A stretch of 64,000 nt of DNA from Sabulibacter ruber (lineage in GTDB: Bacteria; Bacteroidota; Bacteroidia; Cytophagales; Hymenobacteraceae). The notes beneath the pieces were generated by a model. That model made no database searches, was not told where the DNA came from, and worked only from the letters and a program-made list of their open reading frames with translations. The position numbers were made by a program, and so were the translations under genes. Below are positions 54,244 to 63,369 of the stretch, in pieces. The first letter of the stretch is position 1; each line of letters begins with the position of its first letter. The stretch covers positions 2,728,001 through 2,792,000 of the forward strand of contig NZ_JAFFID010000001.1 of assembly GCF_017355955.1 (NCBI RefSeq), written 5' to 3'.

Positions 54244-56361
54244 TTATTGTTGAAGCATCACCCGCCGAACTACCACCCCTTTATCGGTAGTCATTCTAAT
54301 GAGGTAGATACCGTTAACCTTCGAATTGATAGAAAGCTGAATGGGTTGGCTTCTCACATGCTTTGGAGAAGTTACCTCCTGCAACACTTTTCCTACCGCA
54401 TCGCACACCTGAATGCTAGAAATGGTGGCTTCAGAAGAAGATATGAACACGGTACCGGTAGTTGGGTTTGGTGCGACTTGTAGAGCCCGCAGGGCAATAT
54501 CCTCTTCTGCCCCCAATGGATCACCGTCAACTTTTACATCATCCAAGTAGAGGTTGTTCTCGAAATCCGTCACATGCCGGAACTTGATGAGCACTGTTTT
54601 AGCTGAAGCAAAACTTGCCAGGTTAACAGTTTCCAACCTCCACTGCGAAGCGGTTGGTATAAACTCTTCCTTGGTAAAATAAGGAGTAGTAGTTGTCAAG
54701 GCTTGGCCAGCCTTTTGGTACAAGCGCTGGTAAGAGCTTCCGCAGTTGGTAGATACCCACACTTCCAATGTATCAGAAAATTCGGTTTCTGAGTACAAAG
54801 CATACGCTAATTGGAAGGTAAGTTTTGGCGACGTACGGCTGGTCAAATCTAATGGTGGCAACAGCAGTTCATCCACTAAGCCGTTTGCGCTGTATTCCTT
54901 GTTACGCATGAAGGCAGATGCGCTGCCAGACTTAGCGGCAAGAGTAGTGCGCTGCCATGTAAGGTCGCTATCTGGATTATTGATTGCCCAACCCGTTGGC
55001 GGGAACGTAGCACTTTCAAACCCTTCCTGCAGCGGCAGAGGACTGCCTTGCACCTGGAAGGAAGTGGACAGAGCATCATTTGAGGCGTTGGCATCTGTTA
55101 CAGCATTATTTCTGGAAGTAATGCTGAAAGTAATGGTATGCGCTCCGTTGGCTACAGTTAGCTCAGGAATTGTAAGAGTAGCACTCTGGAAGGACGCCAA
55201 AGAACCTGTCCAGTCAAAAGTCTGAGTTGTTCCGTTGTCAATCTTATATTGGATCTGCGCAGAAGTAAGTGTTTGAGTTCCTCGGTTACGCAGGACTATT
55301 GCCGGAGTAAAGGCATTGGCACAAAGTACGCTTTGCGGCGAATTTATCTGTAGTAGCGCAGCATCTAAGCCTGGCACTTGCACTGTTTCACAACCTTTTG
55401 ATGTAAGTAAGCCAGACCTATATGTGTTGATTGCATGATGCATAACATCTTTTTGCCCTTTGGTGAACATGTTCATGCAGGCATCATCTGTGTAGTCCAT
55501 ATAGTTCATGAACATGTCACTGGTGTTATTACAGGTAGAGTGCGGGAAGGTAGGACAACCGTTGTTTGCTTCCTGTTGCGTTGGAGTATCCCCTACTTGG
55601 TCATCGCCGCAGTCTGCGTCACCCCAAATGTGGAAAAGATTGAGCCAATGGCCAACTTCATGGGTAGCAGTACGGCCTAAATTGTAAGGGGCTGTTACCG
55701 CTCCGGTTGTTCCAAAGTACCTGTAATCAATAACTACTCCGTCTGTGGTTACTGGTCCTGAGTTGGGAAACTGCGCATACCCAAGTATGCTTTCCCTGGT
55801 ATTTAGTCTACCTACCCAAATATTCAGGTACCGCTTAGTGTCCCAAGCATCTTTCCCGTTGGTGCTTGAAAACTTTATTTTGTTGTCTCCAATTTCAAAA
55901 GCAGTAACAGAAGTTCTGGTGCGAGTAATGCCGGTAGTAGGCTCCCCATTGGGATCTTGTTTTGCCAGACAGAACTCAATTTCAGTATCAGCCGCAAGGT
56001 TCTTGAACAGTTCGGGTGTTTTATTCGCATCGGTGTTCAGCCTCCGGAAGTCTTTGTTCAGCACGTTGATCTGGGATTGGATCTGCGCATCTGAGATGTT
56101 CATCTGGTTGTTGAAATACACCACGTGCACTACTACCGGAATAGTTACCACCTGCCCCAGCGGCTGCTCTCCATTACGGCCGTACTTCACGCCCGTAGTA
56201 GATGCTTGTCTGGCCTGCTGCTGAAGTTTCACGCGTAGGTTTGGAGTTTCGCGCTCCAGTTGTTGCACATACTCCATAGTACCGCAGGAGCGGCCTTGGG
56301 CAAAGATTTCGCTTATTCCCAAAAGAAAAAGGAAAAGAACAGCTAGTAGTTTTCGGGACAT
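54244..56361 (-). CDS. Secreted M43 zinc metalloprotease, T9SS cargo
   Basis: This metzincin protease is related to pregnancy-associated plasma protein A (family M43). It has a signal peptide (KLLAVLFLFLLGISEIFAQ), a pro-region, and the zinc motif HEVGHWLNLFH (H234, E235, H238, H244) with the methionine turn MNYMDYTDD further on. The middle holds a CARDB-like domain (about residues 335-440) and a MAM/lectin-like beta-sandwich (about 455-615). It ends in a T9SS type A sorting tail (VAPNPTTGTVFISSS ... VVRRVMLQQ). It therefore depends on SprA for export. All catalytic residues are intact. Confidence 0.92.
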   Translation of the reverse strand: MSRKLLAVLFLFLLGISEIFAQGRSCGTMEYVQQLERETPNLRVKLQQQARQASTTGVKYGRNGEQPLGQVVTIPVVVHVVYFNNQMNISDAQIQSQINVLNKDFRRLNTDANKTPELFKNLAADTEIEFCLAKQDPNGEPTTGITRTRTSVTAFEIGDNKIKFSSTNGKDAWDTKRYLNIWVGRLNTRESILGYAQFPNSGPVTTDGVVIDYRYFGTTGAVTAPYNLGRTATHEVGHWLNLFHIWGDADCGDDQVGDTPTQQEANNGCPTFPHSTCNNTSDMFMNYMDYTDDACMNMFTKGQKDVMHHAINTYRSGLLTSKGCETVQVPGLDAALLQINSPQSVLCANAFTPAIVLRNRGTQTLTSAQIQYKIDNGTTQTFDWTGSLASFQSATLTIPELTVANGAHTITFSITSRNNAVTDANASNDALSTSFQVQGSPLPLQEGFESATFPPTGWAINNPDSDLTWQRTTLAAKSGSASAFMRNKEYSANGLVDELLLPPLDLTSRTSPKLTFQLAYALYSETEFSDTLEVWVSTNCGSSYQRLYQKAGQALTTTTPYFTKEEFIPTASQWRLETVNLASFASAKTVLIKFRHVTDFENNLYLDDVKVDGDPLGAEEDIALRALQVAPNPTTGTVFISSSEATISSIQVCDAVGKVLQEVTSPKHVRSQPIQLSINSKVNGIYLIRMTTDKGVVVRRVMLQQ

Positions 56362-56414
56362 AGGTTCTGCACGTTTTATGGGTGATTTTTAGAAAGCAGA
56401 CCAAAAACAGATGG

Positions 56415-57299
56415 CTACAAGATGTTGTTTAGCTGCTCTTTGATTTTTTCCAGTTCTTCCTTCATCTCCACCACCAAATGCTGGATGGTAGCATCGTTTG
56501 CTTTAGACCCAATGGTGTTGATTTCGCGGCCTATTTCCTGAGAAATGAACGCCAGTTTCTTTCCGGTTGGCTCTGGCAAATACACGGTCTCAGTAAAGTA
56601 GTGCAGGTGGTTCACCAGGCGTACTTTTTCTTCGGCAATGTCTAGCTTCTCAATGTAGTAAATCATTTCCTGCTCAAAGCGGTTCTGGTTGAAAGCCTCA
56701 GAGGAACTGATCTCCTGCAAATGCCCCTGGATGCGCTGCCGGATGTGCTCTACCCGGGTAGGATCGTGTTTGTCAACTTCGGCCAGCAGAATCCGGATGC
56801 GGTCTATGTAGGAAACGATTTCGTTTGTCAAAGCCTTGCCTTCATCGGCCCGGAACGTGTTGAAATTATGGATGGCTTGCGTCAATAAAGGGGCTACCTG
56901 CTCCCAGGCTACTTCCTCGGTTTTGGGCTCATCGGCGGCCTCGGTCTGCAACACATCTGGCATGTGCAAAGCCAGCCGGAACAGATCCTGGGTGGGGGCG
57001 TTCAACGCGGTGGCGGCTTGCTCCAGCTCCTGGTAGTACTGTTTCAGGAGTTCTGTGTTGATCTTGCTGCGGGTGGCGTTGGCTTTGTTCCTGCTGACCT
57101 CAATGGTAAGGTTTATCTTTCCCCTGACCAGGCTTTTGCTGATGATGTTCCGTATTTCCAGTTCTTTATCAGATAACCCGCGCGGAATCCGCAGGCTCAG
57201 GTCCAGAGATTTAGAGTTAAGCGATTTCAGCTCAATGCTGACCGTGTAGGCATCGGTCTCTAATTGGGCAGACCCAAACCCGGTCATGGATAATAGCAT
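56415..57299 (-). CDS. yicC: YicC/YloC family endoribonuclease
   Basis: YicC-like proteins act as endoribonucleases or affect RNA turnover. The 294-residue protein begins MLLSMTGFGSAQLETDAYTV and carries SLNSKSLDLSLRIPRG, then the long helical C-terminal part ending IGREINTIGSKANDATIQHLVVEMKEELEKIKEQ, the family's most conserved region. Length is normal. It is divergent from purQ and lies 53 bases upstream of the M43 gene in the same direction, with a palindrome copy between them (56372-56410). Confidence 0.93.
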   Translation of the reverse strand: MLLSMTGFGSAQLETDAYTVSIELKSLNSKSLDLSLRIPRGLSDKELEIRNIISKSLVRGKINLTIEVSRNKANATRSKINTELLKQYYQELEQAATALNAPTQDLFRLALHMPDVLQTEAADEPKTEEVAWEQVAPLLTQAIHNFNTFRADEGKALTNEIVSYIDRIRILLAEVDKHDPTRVEHIRQRIQGHLQEISSSEAFNQNRFEQEMIYYIEKLDIAEEKVRLVNHLHYFTETVYLPEPTGKKLAFISQEIGREINTIGSKANDATIQHLVVEMKEELEKIKEQLNNIL

Positions 57300-57396
57300 A
57301 AGGCGTAATATAAAATGGTAAAAAGTAAATTTATAAAAAAAGCGGCACTCTCTCTATCTTAGGGGCGGCTTCCTAAGAACCCTTAGGTATTTTCTT

Positions 57397-57404
57397 TATC
57401 TTTG
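57397..57404 (+). promoter_or_regulatory. -7 box directly before the purQ ATG
   Basis: TATCTTTG, 4 bases, then the ATG of purQ at 57409, the same arrangement as at cysS and rlmN. A -33 box is not clear. Confidence 0.5.
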
Positions 57405-57408
57405 TCCT

Positions 57409-58104
57409 ATGAAATTTGGAGTTGTCGTTTTCCCAGGGTCCAACTGTGACCAGGATGTTATTGATGCCTTACAACACACCACTCAGCAGGAAGTTGTACG
57501 TCTTTGGCACAAAGAGCATGATTTGCAGAACTGTGATTTCATAGTGCTGCCAGGAGGTTTCTCTTATGGTGACTATCTGCGTTCCGGCGCTATTGCCCGG
57601 TTCTCCCCCATTATGCAGGAAGTAGTGAAGTTTGCTAACTCCGGCGGATACGTTTGGGGTATCTGCAACGGGTTCCAGATTTTGACGGAAGCCGGCCTGC
57701 TGCCAGGAGCTCTGCTTCGGAACACAAGCCAGCAGTTCATCTGCCAGAACGTATACATTACTCCTGAAAATACAGAGGCGCTGCCTACCGCTTTACTGGA
57801 GCCCGGCAAAGCTTACCAAATTCCGATTGCCCACGGAGAAGGCCGTTTCCACGCCGATGCCGATACCCTGAAGCAACTGGAAGACAATGGCCAGATCATG
57901 TTCCGTTACTGCGATGCCAACGGCGAGGTAAATGAGTACTGCAACTGCAACGGTAGCTTGCTCAACATTGCCGGGGTATCCAACAAAAACAAAAACGTGT
58001 TTGGCATGATGCCTCACCCAGAGAGAGCCGTTGATCCAGACTTAAATAACACCGATGGTCGCTTAATGTTTGAGTCGCTTTTACAGGCAACCGTACAGGC
58101 GTAA
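57409..58104 (+). CDS. purQ: Phosphoribosylformylglycinamidine synthase subunit PurQ
   Basis: This is the glutaminase subunit of the small-type FGAR amidotransferase of purine synthesis; it hands ammonia to PurL. The triad is present: C86 in GICNGFQIL, the histidine and glutamate in MMPHPERAVD. GGFSYGDYLRSGAIAR and PIAHGEGRF are also conserved. The 231-residue stand-alone form implies a separate purL and purS elsewhere. The ATG at 57409 follows a -7 box by 4 bases, so the mRNA may be leaderless. A terminator follows. Confidence 0.96.
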   Translation: MKFGVVVFPGSNCDQDVIDALQHTTQQEVVRLWHKEHDLQNCDFIVLPGGFSYGDYLRSGAIARFSPIMQEVVKFANSGGYVWGICNGFQILTEAGLLPGALLRNTSQQFICQNVYITPENTEALPTALLEPGKAYQIPIAHGEGRFHADADTLKQLEDNGQIMFRYCDANGEVNEYCNCNGSLLNIAGVSNKNKNVFGMMPHPERAVDPDLNNTDGRLMFESLLQATVQA

Positions 58105-58122
58105 GCACTTAATCTTTGTTAT

Positions 58123-58166
58123 AAAAAGAAGAGGCTCCTTCATGAGAGAAGGAGCCTCTTCTTTTT
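58123..58166 (+). terminator. Terminator of purQ
   Basis: An 18-bp stem (AAAAAGAAGAGGCTCCTT with its complement) around a 7-base loop, 18 bases past the purQ stop, ends in a T-tract on the plus strand. It would also work on the minus strand. Confidence 0.85.
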
Positions 58167-58222
58167 AAGTTGGGTAAGAGCTTTAAAGAAGCCAATTTCC
58201 GTTTGTCTTGAGCTCTATCAAA

Positions 58223-58265
58223 AAAACAGAAAGCCTCCTTCCGCAAGAAGGAGGCTTTCTGTTTT
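58223..58265 (-). terminator. Terminator of the TolB-like gene
   Basis: AAAACAGAAAGCCTCCTT pairs with AAGGAGGCTTTCTGTTTT around a 7-base centre. It faces the 58322 gene, 56 bases past its stop, with a T-run on the minus strand. A degenerate palindrome copy (58261-58296) lies next to it. Confidence 0.8.
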
Positions 58266-58321
58266 CAGGCCATTTTAGGGAAATTAAAGCTAAAACAAGT
58301 AGGTTTTACTCCTACAGGCTA

Positions 58322-61300
58322 TTAGAAGTCATAGCCCATGGAGAAGTAGAATTTAGGTCCTTCGCGTCTTAAATCTTTCTCGCCCCAGGCCACGTCAAAC
58401 CGGCCATAGACGCCTAGCAATGTAGTGCGGGCCCCTAACCCGTAGCCATACATGAACGGGTTACGGAAGTTACGCACAATCACTTCAAACGGCGGGCGCG
58501 GCACCGGCTGGGTATTCACAGAGTTGTCATCGCTGAACGGGTTACCACTGTTGTAGGCAGTACCGGCATCAAAGAAGCCAACCAATTGCAGGTTCCGGAA
58601 GAAACCTGAGTTGATAGGGCCCTCAAACAAATACTGGAACACCGGCAAACGCAGCTCTGAGTTCCAGAGCACATACCTGCTACCATTCCGGGCATTGTAG
58701 TTGAAGCCGCGCAATGGCGTAGCGAACTCCAGATAGAAGAAATCGGCCGGAGTGGAGCTTACATCATACACGTTCACGCTGTCTTCAGAAGCTCCTATCC
58801 AGTTGTTTACCCCACCTAACAGGTATTTCTTAGGCGAAGGCCCGAAGGACTGGCCGTAGCTTAACCGGTTTGCCCAGATAAACTCGCGGTGAATTTTCTG
58901 GTAGTGGCGTAAATCAACGTAGAACTTGCCAAAGCCGGTGTCTGCGTTATCCAAACCGTACATTCTGGTGATACCCACTTTCATGCGGGTACCTTCGCGC
59001 ATGTTCATACCGGTCACCACTGACTTGTCATACACCAACTCCCCGCCTATCCCGGCAAAGTTCAGGACCAGGTCTGGTTCAGAGAAGTTCTCAATTACGG
59101 TGTAGCGGATGTTGGAGAAACGGGGCAGCACTTTCACGCTGAGCGCGTTGGTTAACGGGTAGCTGAAAGCCGGCAGAACTTCATGCTTGCCTAAACGGCG
59201 GATAGCGGCTCCATCGGTCAGGTAAACGCTTTGTTTCTGATAACCTACGCGGTAATCATAGCGGTTCTTCAGGTTAGAGTACTCAGCGTAGAAGTTGGTG
59301 GTCTGCAGATCGGTCAAGGCGAAAACCCCTCCTCTGATGCGGTAATCCTCAAACAAATCGGCCATGCCCACTTCCATTACAAACCCGAAGCCCAGTAATG
59401 GGTCTGCGTAGATGGAGGTAATGAGGTTGTTCACGCCAAACCGCAGGTCATACGGTTTAGGATAATTCAGCACCAAAGAATCTGGCTGGTTCATGGCCAG
59501 AATGGTTCTGGATCTGGCAGGAGTGGTAGGTTGTGTTCTGGCTGGTGCCTGGGCTTGCGTAGCGGTAGTACTGTCGCGCAGGGTGCTATCCTGCGCCAGG
59601 GCAGCCCGGGCTGCCGCCAGAGAATCTGCGGTGGCTTTGGCCGCCACGGCTGCAGCAATGCGGGCGTTCTCCTGCTGGATACGACGCTGCAGGTGGCCTT
59701 CCAGCACTTCCTGGCGCTTGGTTTTGAACCCAGCCTGCGCTACGGAGTTCAGAGGTGAGTTAGGATACCAATACAGATATTCCTTGGCTCTGTCATTGGC
59801 TACGAAAGTGAGGTTACCCGTACGTACGTTGTAGTCATAAGCCTTGATGTTCTGTCTGAAATCAGTTACCCGGTTGATCACGCCGGTTTTAATGTTGTGG
59901 CGGAAAAGCGACCGGATACCCGTTTCCTCTCCCACGTACATGATTTCGTCCTCGGCCAGACCAATCGGCAAGGTTTCGTTGGAGGGTGTGTAGGTCAACT
60001 GCCAGAAACGGCTCTGGGTATTGGTAGGATCAAAGAGGTAAATGTCATAGTTGTTGGTCACCGAGGCGAACTTTCCTCTGCTGGACTGCAGGGAATCGGC
60101 GTACCGGTTAGAGCTAAACACAATGCGGTTACCAGTACCTGGCAGGAAAGAAGGATCCAGATCGTCAAAAATGTCATTGGTGAGCTGGCGTACTATGCGG
60201 CCGTTGCGGTACAGGAACAAATCGCTCTGGCCATCTTTTACGGCACTGATCACCATGAACTCCCCATTTTCAGAGAAATCAAATCCGGTGATCTGGCTGT
60301 AGGCATTTAGATTCAGCACATTGTTCGTCTTACCCAGCAAACCTTTGATGGTGGCCACCCCTGGTATGTACCGTTTAGTAGGTGCCTGTAATTTTACCTG
60401 TAGCTTGCCTCTTCTTACATCTGAAATGGCCAACTGCGACTCTGAGCGCCAGGATAACAAAGGCACCGTGCGGTCCACCTCCTGGTTAGGCATTTTGTAA
60501 CCGCCGCGATAAACCATTTTCTGGTTTCTAGAGGCCAGATCGCGCACGTACACTTTGTAAGCGCCTCGGTCATAAATGGCGTACGCCAGTTTTTGTCCGC
60601 CAGGGCTTAACGAAGGTTGCGTATACAGGAAGTTACGGGCGTTAGACTTCTTGATCTTGTTGTCTTTGTTAGGAGTAACCAAAGAGCCCTCGGCAAAGGT
60701 GTTCATCTGGGTGTAGTAGGCAAACCAGTCGCGCATGAACCGCTTGTAGGGCATGTTCAGGCTGCTGGCAATCCCCACCTCAATGTCGCGGGTGATGCGG
60801 GTCAGGTTGAGGATGTTCTGGATGGCCGAGGTTCCGTGCCGTTCGGTGATGTAGTTCCAGATGGCCTGGCCGGTGAGGCGCTGGTTACGGGCGAACAACG
60901 GATCTGAGCGTTTTCCGCCTGTTTTCTGGATCATGTCGCGTAAATAGTCGTCCATTTCCACGCTCCAGCCTTCGGCCAGGTACGCCGAGGCGCCGGACAC
61001 AAACCACTCGGGCAGGCGCAGCAGGTAATTGCTCTGGATCACTTCCTTCAGGCTGCCGCCGTACATCATGTCTGAGAGCAGAAGTTCAGAGATACGGTAG
61101 GTCATCTGGCGCTTCAGCTCGGTCTGCGAGCCTTCAAAGGCCACCTCAATCTTACTTTTCACAAACAAGGCATCGTTGCCGCCTTTGTACGGGTCATCAA
61201 TGAGGCCAATGTTGCTCTGCTTCATGTCTGAAACAGAGTTGTACAGAATGATGGTGATCTTGGAGTAAGGATAGTACCCAATAAGCGAGGTGATTCTTTT

Positions 61301-61540
61301 CAGTTCCTTCTCAGCGTGCTCGGCGGCGTGGCGGGCCAGTTCGCGCCCGTCCTGCGAGAAGTAGATGTTGAAGTTCTGGGTGCTGTAGTACTGCCAGATG
61401 AACCGCTTGTACTGGATGCGGTTCTGCCCAAAGTCATCTGGGGCAGTAGCCTGGCCAAACGTTAACGCAGGCGCTCCCAAGCCCAGAAGCAACAACATTA
61501 ACCGGCATACATGTAAGAAGCGAGTAGAGAGTTGACTCAT
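58322..61540 (-). CDS. TolB-like propeller fused to a peptidase-like domain and an outer-membrane barrel
   Basis: This 1072-residue exported protein starts at the ATG at 61540, whose ATGA overlaps the stop of the upstream gene; its signal peptide ends ALTFGQ. Residues about 30-290 look like a gluzincin-type peptidase domain (RLPEWFVSGASAYLAEGW keeps the downstream helix), but no HExxH is present where it is expected. A PD40/TolB-like beta-propeller follows (about 310-640), then an alanine-rich helix. The last ~320 residues form a beta-barrel (GFFDAGTAY, GYGLGARTTLLG, final FYFSMGYDF) like the Omp85 C terminus. A role in envelope assembly or transport is inferred; the function is unknown. Confidence 0.85.
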   Translation of the reverse strand: MSQLSTRFLHVCRLMLLLLGLGAPALTFGQATAPDDFGQNRIQYKRFIWQYYSTQNFNIYFSQDGRELARHAAEHAEKELKRITSLIGYYPYSKITIILYNSVSDMKQSNIGLIDDPYKGGNDALFVKSKIEVAFEGSQTELKRQMTYRISELLLSDMMYGGSLKEVIQSNYLLRLPEWFVSGASAYLAEGWSVEMDDYLRDMIQKTGGKRSDPLFARNQRLTGQAIWNYITERHGTSAIQNILNLTRITRDIEVGIASSLNMPYKRFMRDWFAYYTQMNTFAEGSLVTPNKDNKIKKSNARNFLYTQPSLSPGGQKLAYAIYDRGAYKVYVRDLASRNQKMVYRGGYKMPNQEVDRTVPLLSWRSESQLAISDVRRGKLQVKLQAPTKRYIPGVATIKGLLGKTNNVLNLNAYSQITGFDFSENGEFMVISAVKDGQSDLFLYRNGRIVRQLTNDIFDDLDPSFLPGTGNRIVFSSNRYADSLQSSRGKFASVTNNYDIYLFDPTNTQSRFWQLTYTPSNETLPIGLAEDEIMYVGEETGIRSLFRHNIKTGVINRVTDFRQNIKAYDYNVRTGNLTFVANDRAKEYLYWYPNSPLNSVAQAGFKTKRQEVLEGHLQRRIQQENARIAAAVAAKATADSLAAARAALAQDSTLRDSTTATQAQAPARTQPTTPARSRTILAMNQPDSLVLNYPKPYDLRFGVNNLITSIYADPLLGFGFVMEVGMADLFEDYRIRGGVFALTDLQTTNFYAEYSNLKNRYDYRVGYQKQSVYLTDGAAIRRLGKHEVLPAFSYPLTNALSVKVLPRFSNIRYTVIENFSEPDLVLNFAGIGGELVYDKSVVTGMNMREGTRMKVGITRMYGLDNADTGFGKFYVDLRHYQKIHREFIWANRLSYGQSFGPSPKKYLLGGVNNWIGASEDSVNVYDVSSTPADFFYLEFATPLRGFNYNARNGSRYVLWNSELRLPVFQYLFEGPINSGFFRNLQLVGFFDAGTAYNSGNPFSDDNSVNTQPVPRPPFEVIVRNFRNPFMYGYGLGARTTLLGVYGRFDVAWGEKDLRREGPKFYFSMGYDF

Positions 61541-62613
61541 GTGTTTGACGTAGATGCTGAAAATAATGATTGATACCGGGCAATACTCACCTCTGGCCAC
61601 AACGGCGCGCCCTGCTCCAATGCCAAGATAAACTGCTGTGCCAGCAACGGTGCCATCAATACTCCTTTAGATCCCATGCCATTGAAGATGCCTACCTGCG
61701 GGTGCTGGGGGTGGAGCCCTACCAAGGGTTTCCGGTCCCTGACCGCCGGCCTGATGCCCACGTACTGTTTTGTCACGGTGAATGGTTTCTTCAGAATGTC
61801 CTGCACTTTAGAAGTAAGTTCTTCCTTTCCGTCTGGTGTTAGCTCTTCGTTTACTTCCCGCCAGTTGTACGTGGCGCCCACCCGGTAGTGAGATTGTCCT
61901 AAAGGCACAACGTAAACTGCTTTATTATAGATATATGAAGCCTCAAAATCGGGCACATTTATGTCTAAAATTTCGCCTTTGTTCAGCGAGAACGGCAGCC
62001 AGGAAAAAAACGGATTGCTGGCTCCTTGGGCTCCCTCGCAGAAGATGATCTTACGGGCCTGCACGTCCTGGTAACGCACACCCTCCGGCAGCAGCTCCAG
62101 CTGTGAAATGTCAAAGGCATCGGTCCGCAGCAAATTACGCCTCTGCAGGTCTTCTTCCCGGGCCTGCAAAAAGGTCCGCAGCGCCACATACCCGCCCTGC
62201 TGGATCAGCAAGCCCCCTAATTCCTGATGAACGTAATCAGAGGGTGGGAGTTGCAGATGCGTGGTCTCAATATAACCTTCCCAAGCGGAATTTGTGCTTT
62301 TTCCCATCCAATTATTTTGCTCCTCGGGGGTGGAGAAAAGTTTGAGGATGGGTTTCTGGTGGAATAACGGGACTTGGTAGCGCTCTTCCATCTCCTGGTA
62401 AAACGCCTTGGCCGCGGGCAGAAACGCATCTACCTGCCAGCTTTTGGCAAACCGTTTGCCCGCTACCGGGTTGATCAAGCCCGCCGCCACCCGGGAGGCG
62501 GCGTTCTCTTTGGGCACATCAAACACCACTACCGTTTTCCCGCTTTTTTCCAGAAAACAGGTCAAAATTGCGCCGGCCAGGCCGTGTCCTACTACCAGAT
62601 AATCATAATTCAT
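61537..62613 (-). CDS. FAD-dependent amino-acid-oxidase-like protein
   Basis: This 358-residue DAO-type flavoprotein has the dinucleotide motif VVGHGLAGAIL at residues 6-16 (one loop residue differs from the classical GxGxxG). SRVAAGLINPVAGKRF follows, then the substrate domain, and the C-terminal GIRPAVRDRKPLVGLHP...IFNGMGSKGVLMAPLLAQ that closes on FAD. The family includes glycine oxidase and D-amino-acid dehydrogenase; the true substrate is unknown. Its stop overlaps the TolB-like ATG by four bases (ATGA), so the two genes are translationally coupled. Confidence 0.85.
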   Translation of the reverse strand: MNYDYLVVGHGLAGAILTCFLEKSGKTVVVFDVPKENAASRVAAGLINPVAGKRFAKSWQVDAFLPAAKAFYQEMEERYQVPLFHQKPILKLFSTPEEQNNWMGKSTNSAWEGYIETTHLQLPPSDYVHQELGGLLIQQGGYVALRTFLQAREEDLQRRNLLRTDAFDISQLELLPEGVRYQDVQARKIIFCEGAQGASNPFFSWLPFSLNKGEILDINVPDFEASYIYNKAVYVVPLGQSHYRVGATYNWREVNEELTPDGKEELTSKVQDILKKPFTVTKQYVGIRPAVRDRKPLVGLHPQHPQVGIFNGMGSKGVLMAPLLAQQFILALEQGAPLWPEVSIARYQSLFSASTSNT

Positions 62614-62678
62614 GCCCTAAGGTACAGCTTGTGCCGCTGAATTCTGTAACTTAGAGCCTGCAAAAAAAGATACACCCC

Positions 62679-63329
62679 ATGTCTGCCACTGGTCTTCGGC
62701 TAAAAAGCTTTACGTTCAATCCTTTTGAAGAAAACACCTATGTGCTCTATGACCAAACCAAAGAGTGCGTGGTCATTGACCCCGGCTGCGCCGATAGACA
62801 GGAGCAGCAGGAACTGAAGGAGTTCATCCAGGCCGAAGGGTTGAAAGTAGTGCGTTTGCTGAACACCCATTGCCACATTGACCATGTGCTGGGCAACAGG
62901 TTTGTGGCCGATACCTACGGGGTGCCGCTGGAGATCCATGAAGAGGATCTGCCGGTTCTGCGGGCGGTGCCTACCTATTCTGCGGCCTATGGTTTTCCGC
63001 AGTATCAGGAGGTTTTACCTGAGAAATTCCTGAAAGAGGGCGAAAACGTGCGCTTCGGGGAGACTGAACTGGAGGTGCTGTTCACGCCCGGCCACGCGCC
63101 CGGCCACGTGGTGTTCTACCACAAAGAAAGCAAGAACCTGGTGGGCGGCGATGTGCTCTTCCACCGCAGCATCGGTCGTACGGATCTGCCCGGCGGAGAT
63201 TTCAATACGCTTATCCAGAGCATCAGAACCAAGTTATTCACCCTCCCAGATGACGTGACCGTGCATCCGGGCCACGGCCCCTCTACCACCATTGGGGAAG
63301 AAAAAGCCGGTAATCCGTTTTTGAGCTGA
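62679..63329 (+). CDS. MBL-fold metallo-hydrolase, glyoxalase II-like
   Basis: This 216-residue enzyme of the metallo-beta-lactamase fold has the zinc motif THCHIDHVLGN (HxHxDH), the later histidine in PGHAPGHVVF, the bridging aspartate in GGDVLFHRSIGR and the last histidine in HPGHGPST. Size and motif order fit the small hydroxyacylglutathione-hydrolase-like group (YcbL type), which hydrolyses thioesters. Whether this is a true glyoxalase II is unknown. It is divergent from the FAD oxidoreductase gene and precedes pssA by about 40 bases. Confidence 0.9.
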   Translation: MSATGLRLKSFTFNPFEENTYVLYDQTKECVVIDPGCADRQEQQELKEFIQAEGLKVVRLLNTHCHIDHVLGNRFVADTYGVPLEIHEEDLPVLRAVPTYSAAYGFPQYQEVLPEKFLKEGENVRFGETELEVLFTPGHAPGHVVFYHKESKNLVGGDVLFHRSIGRTDLPGGDFNTLIQSIRTKLFTLPDDVTVHPGHGPSTTIGEEKAGNPFLS

Positions 63330-63369
63330 TTCTCCTAAAACAGCCTCAAAACAGATTTTTACAGAAGAC

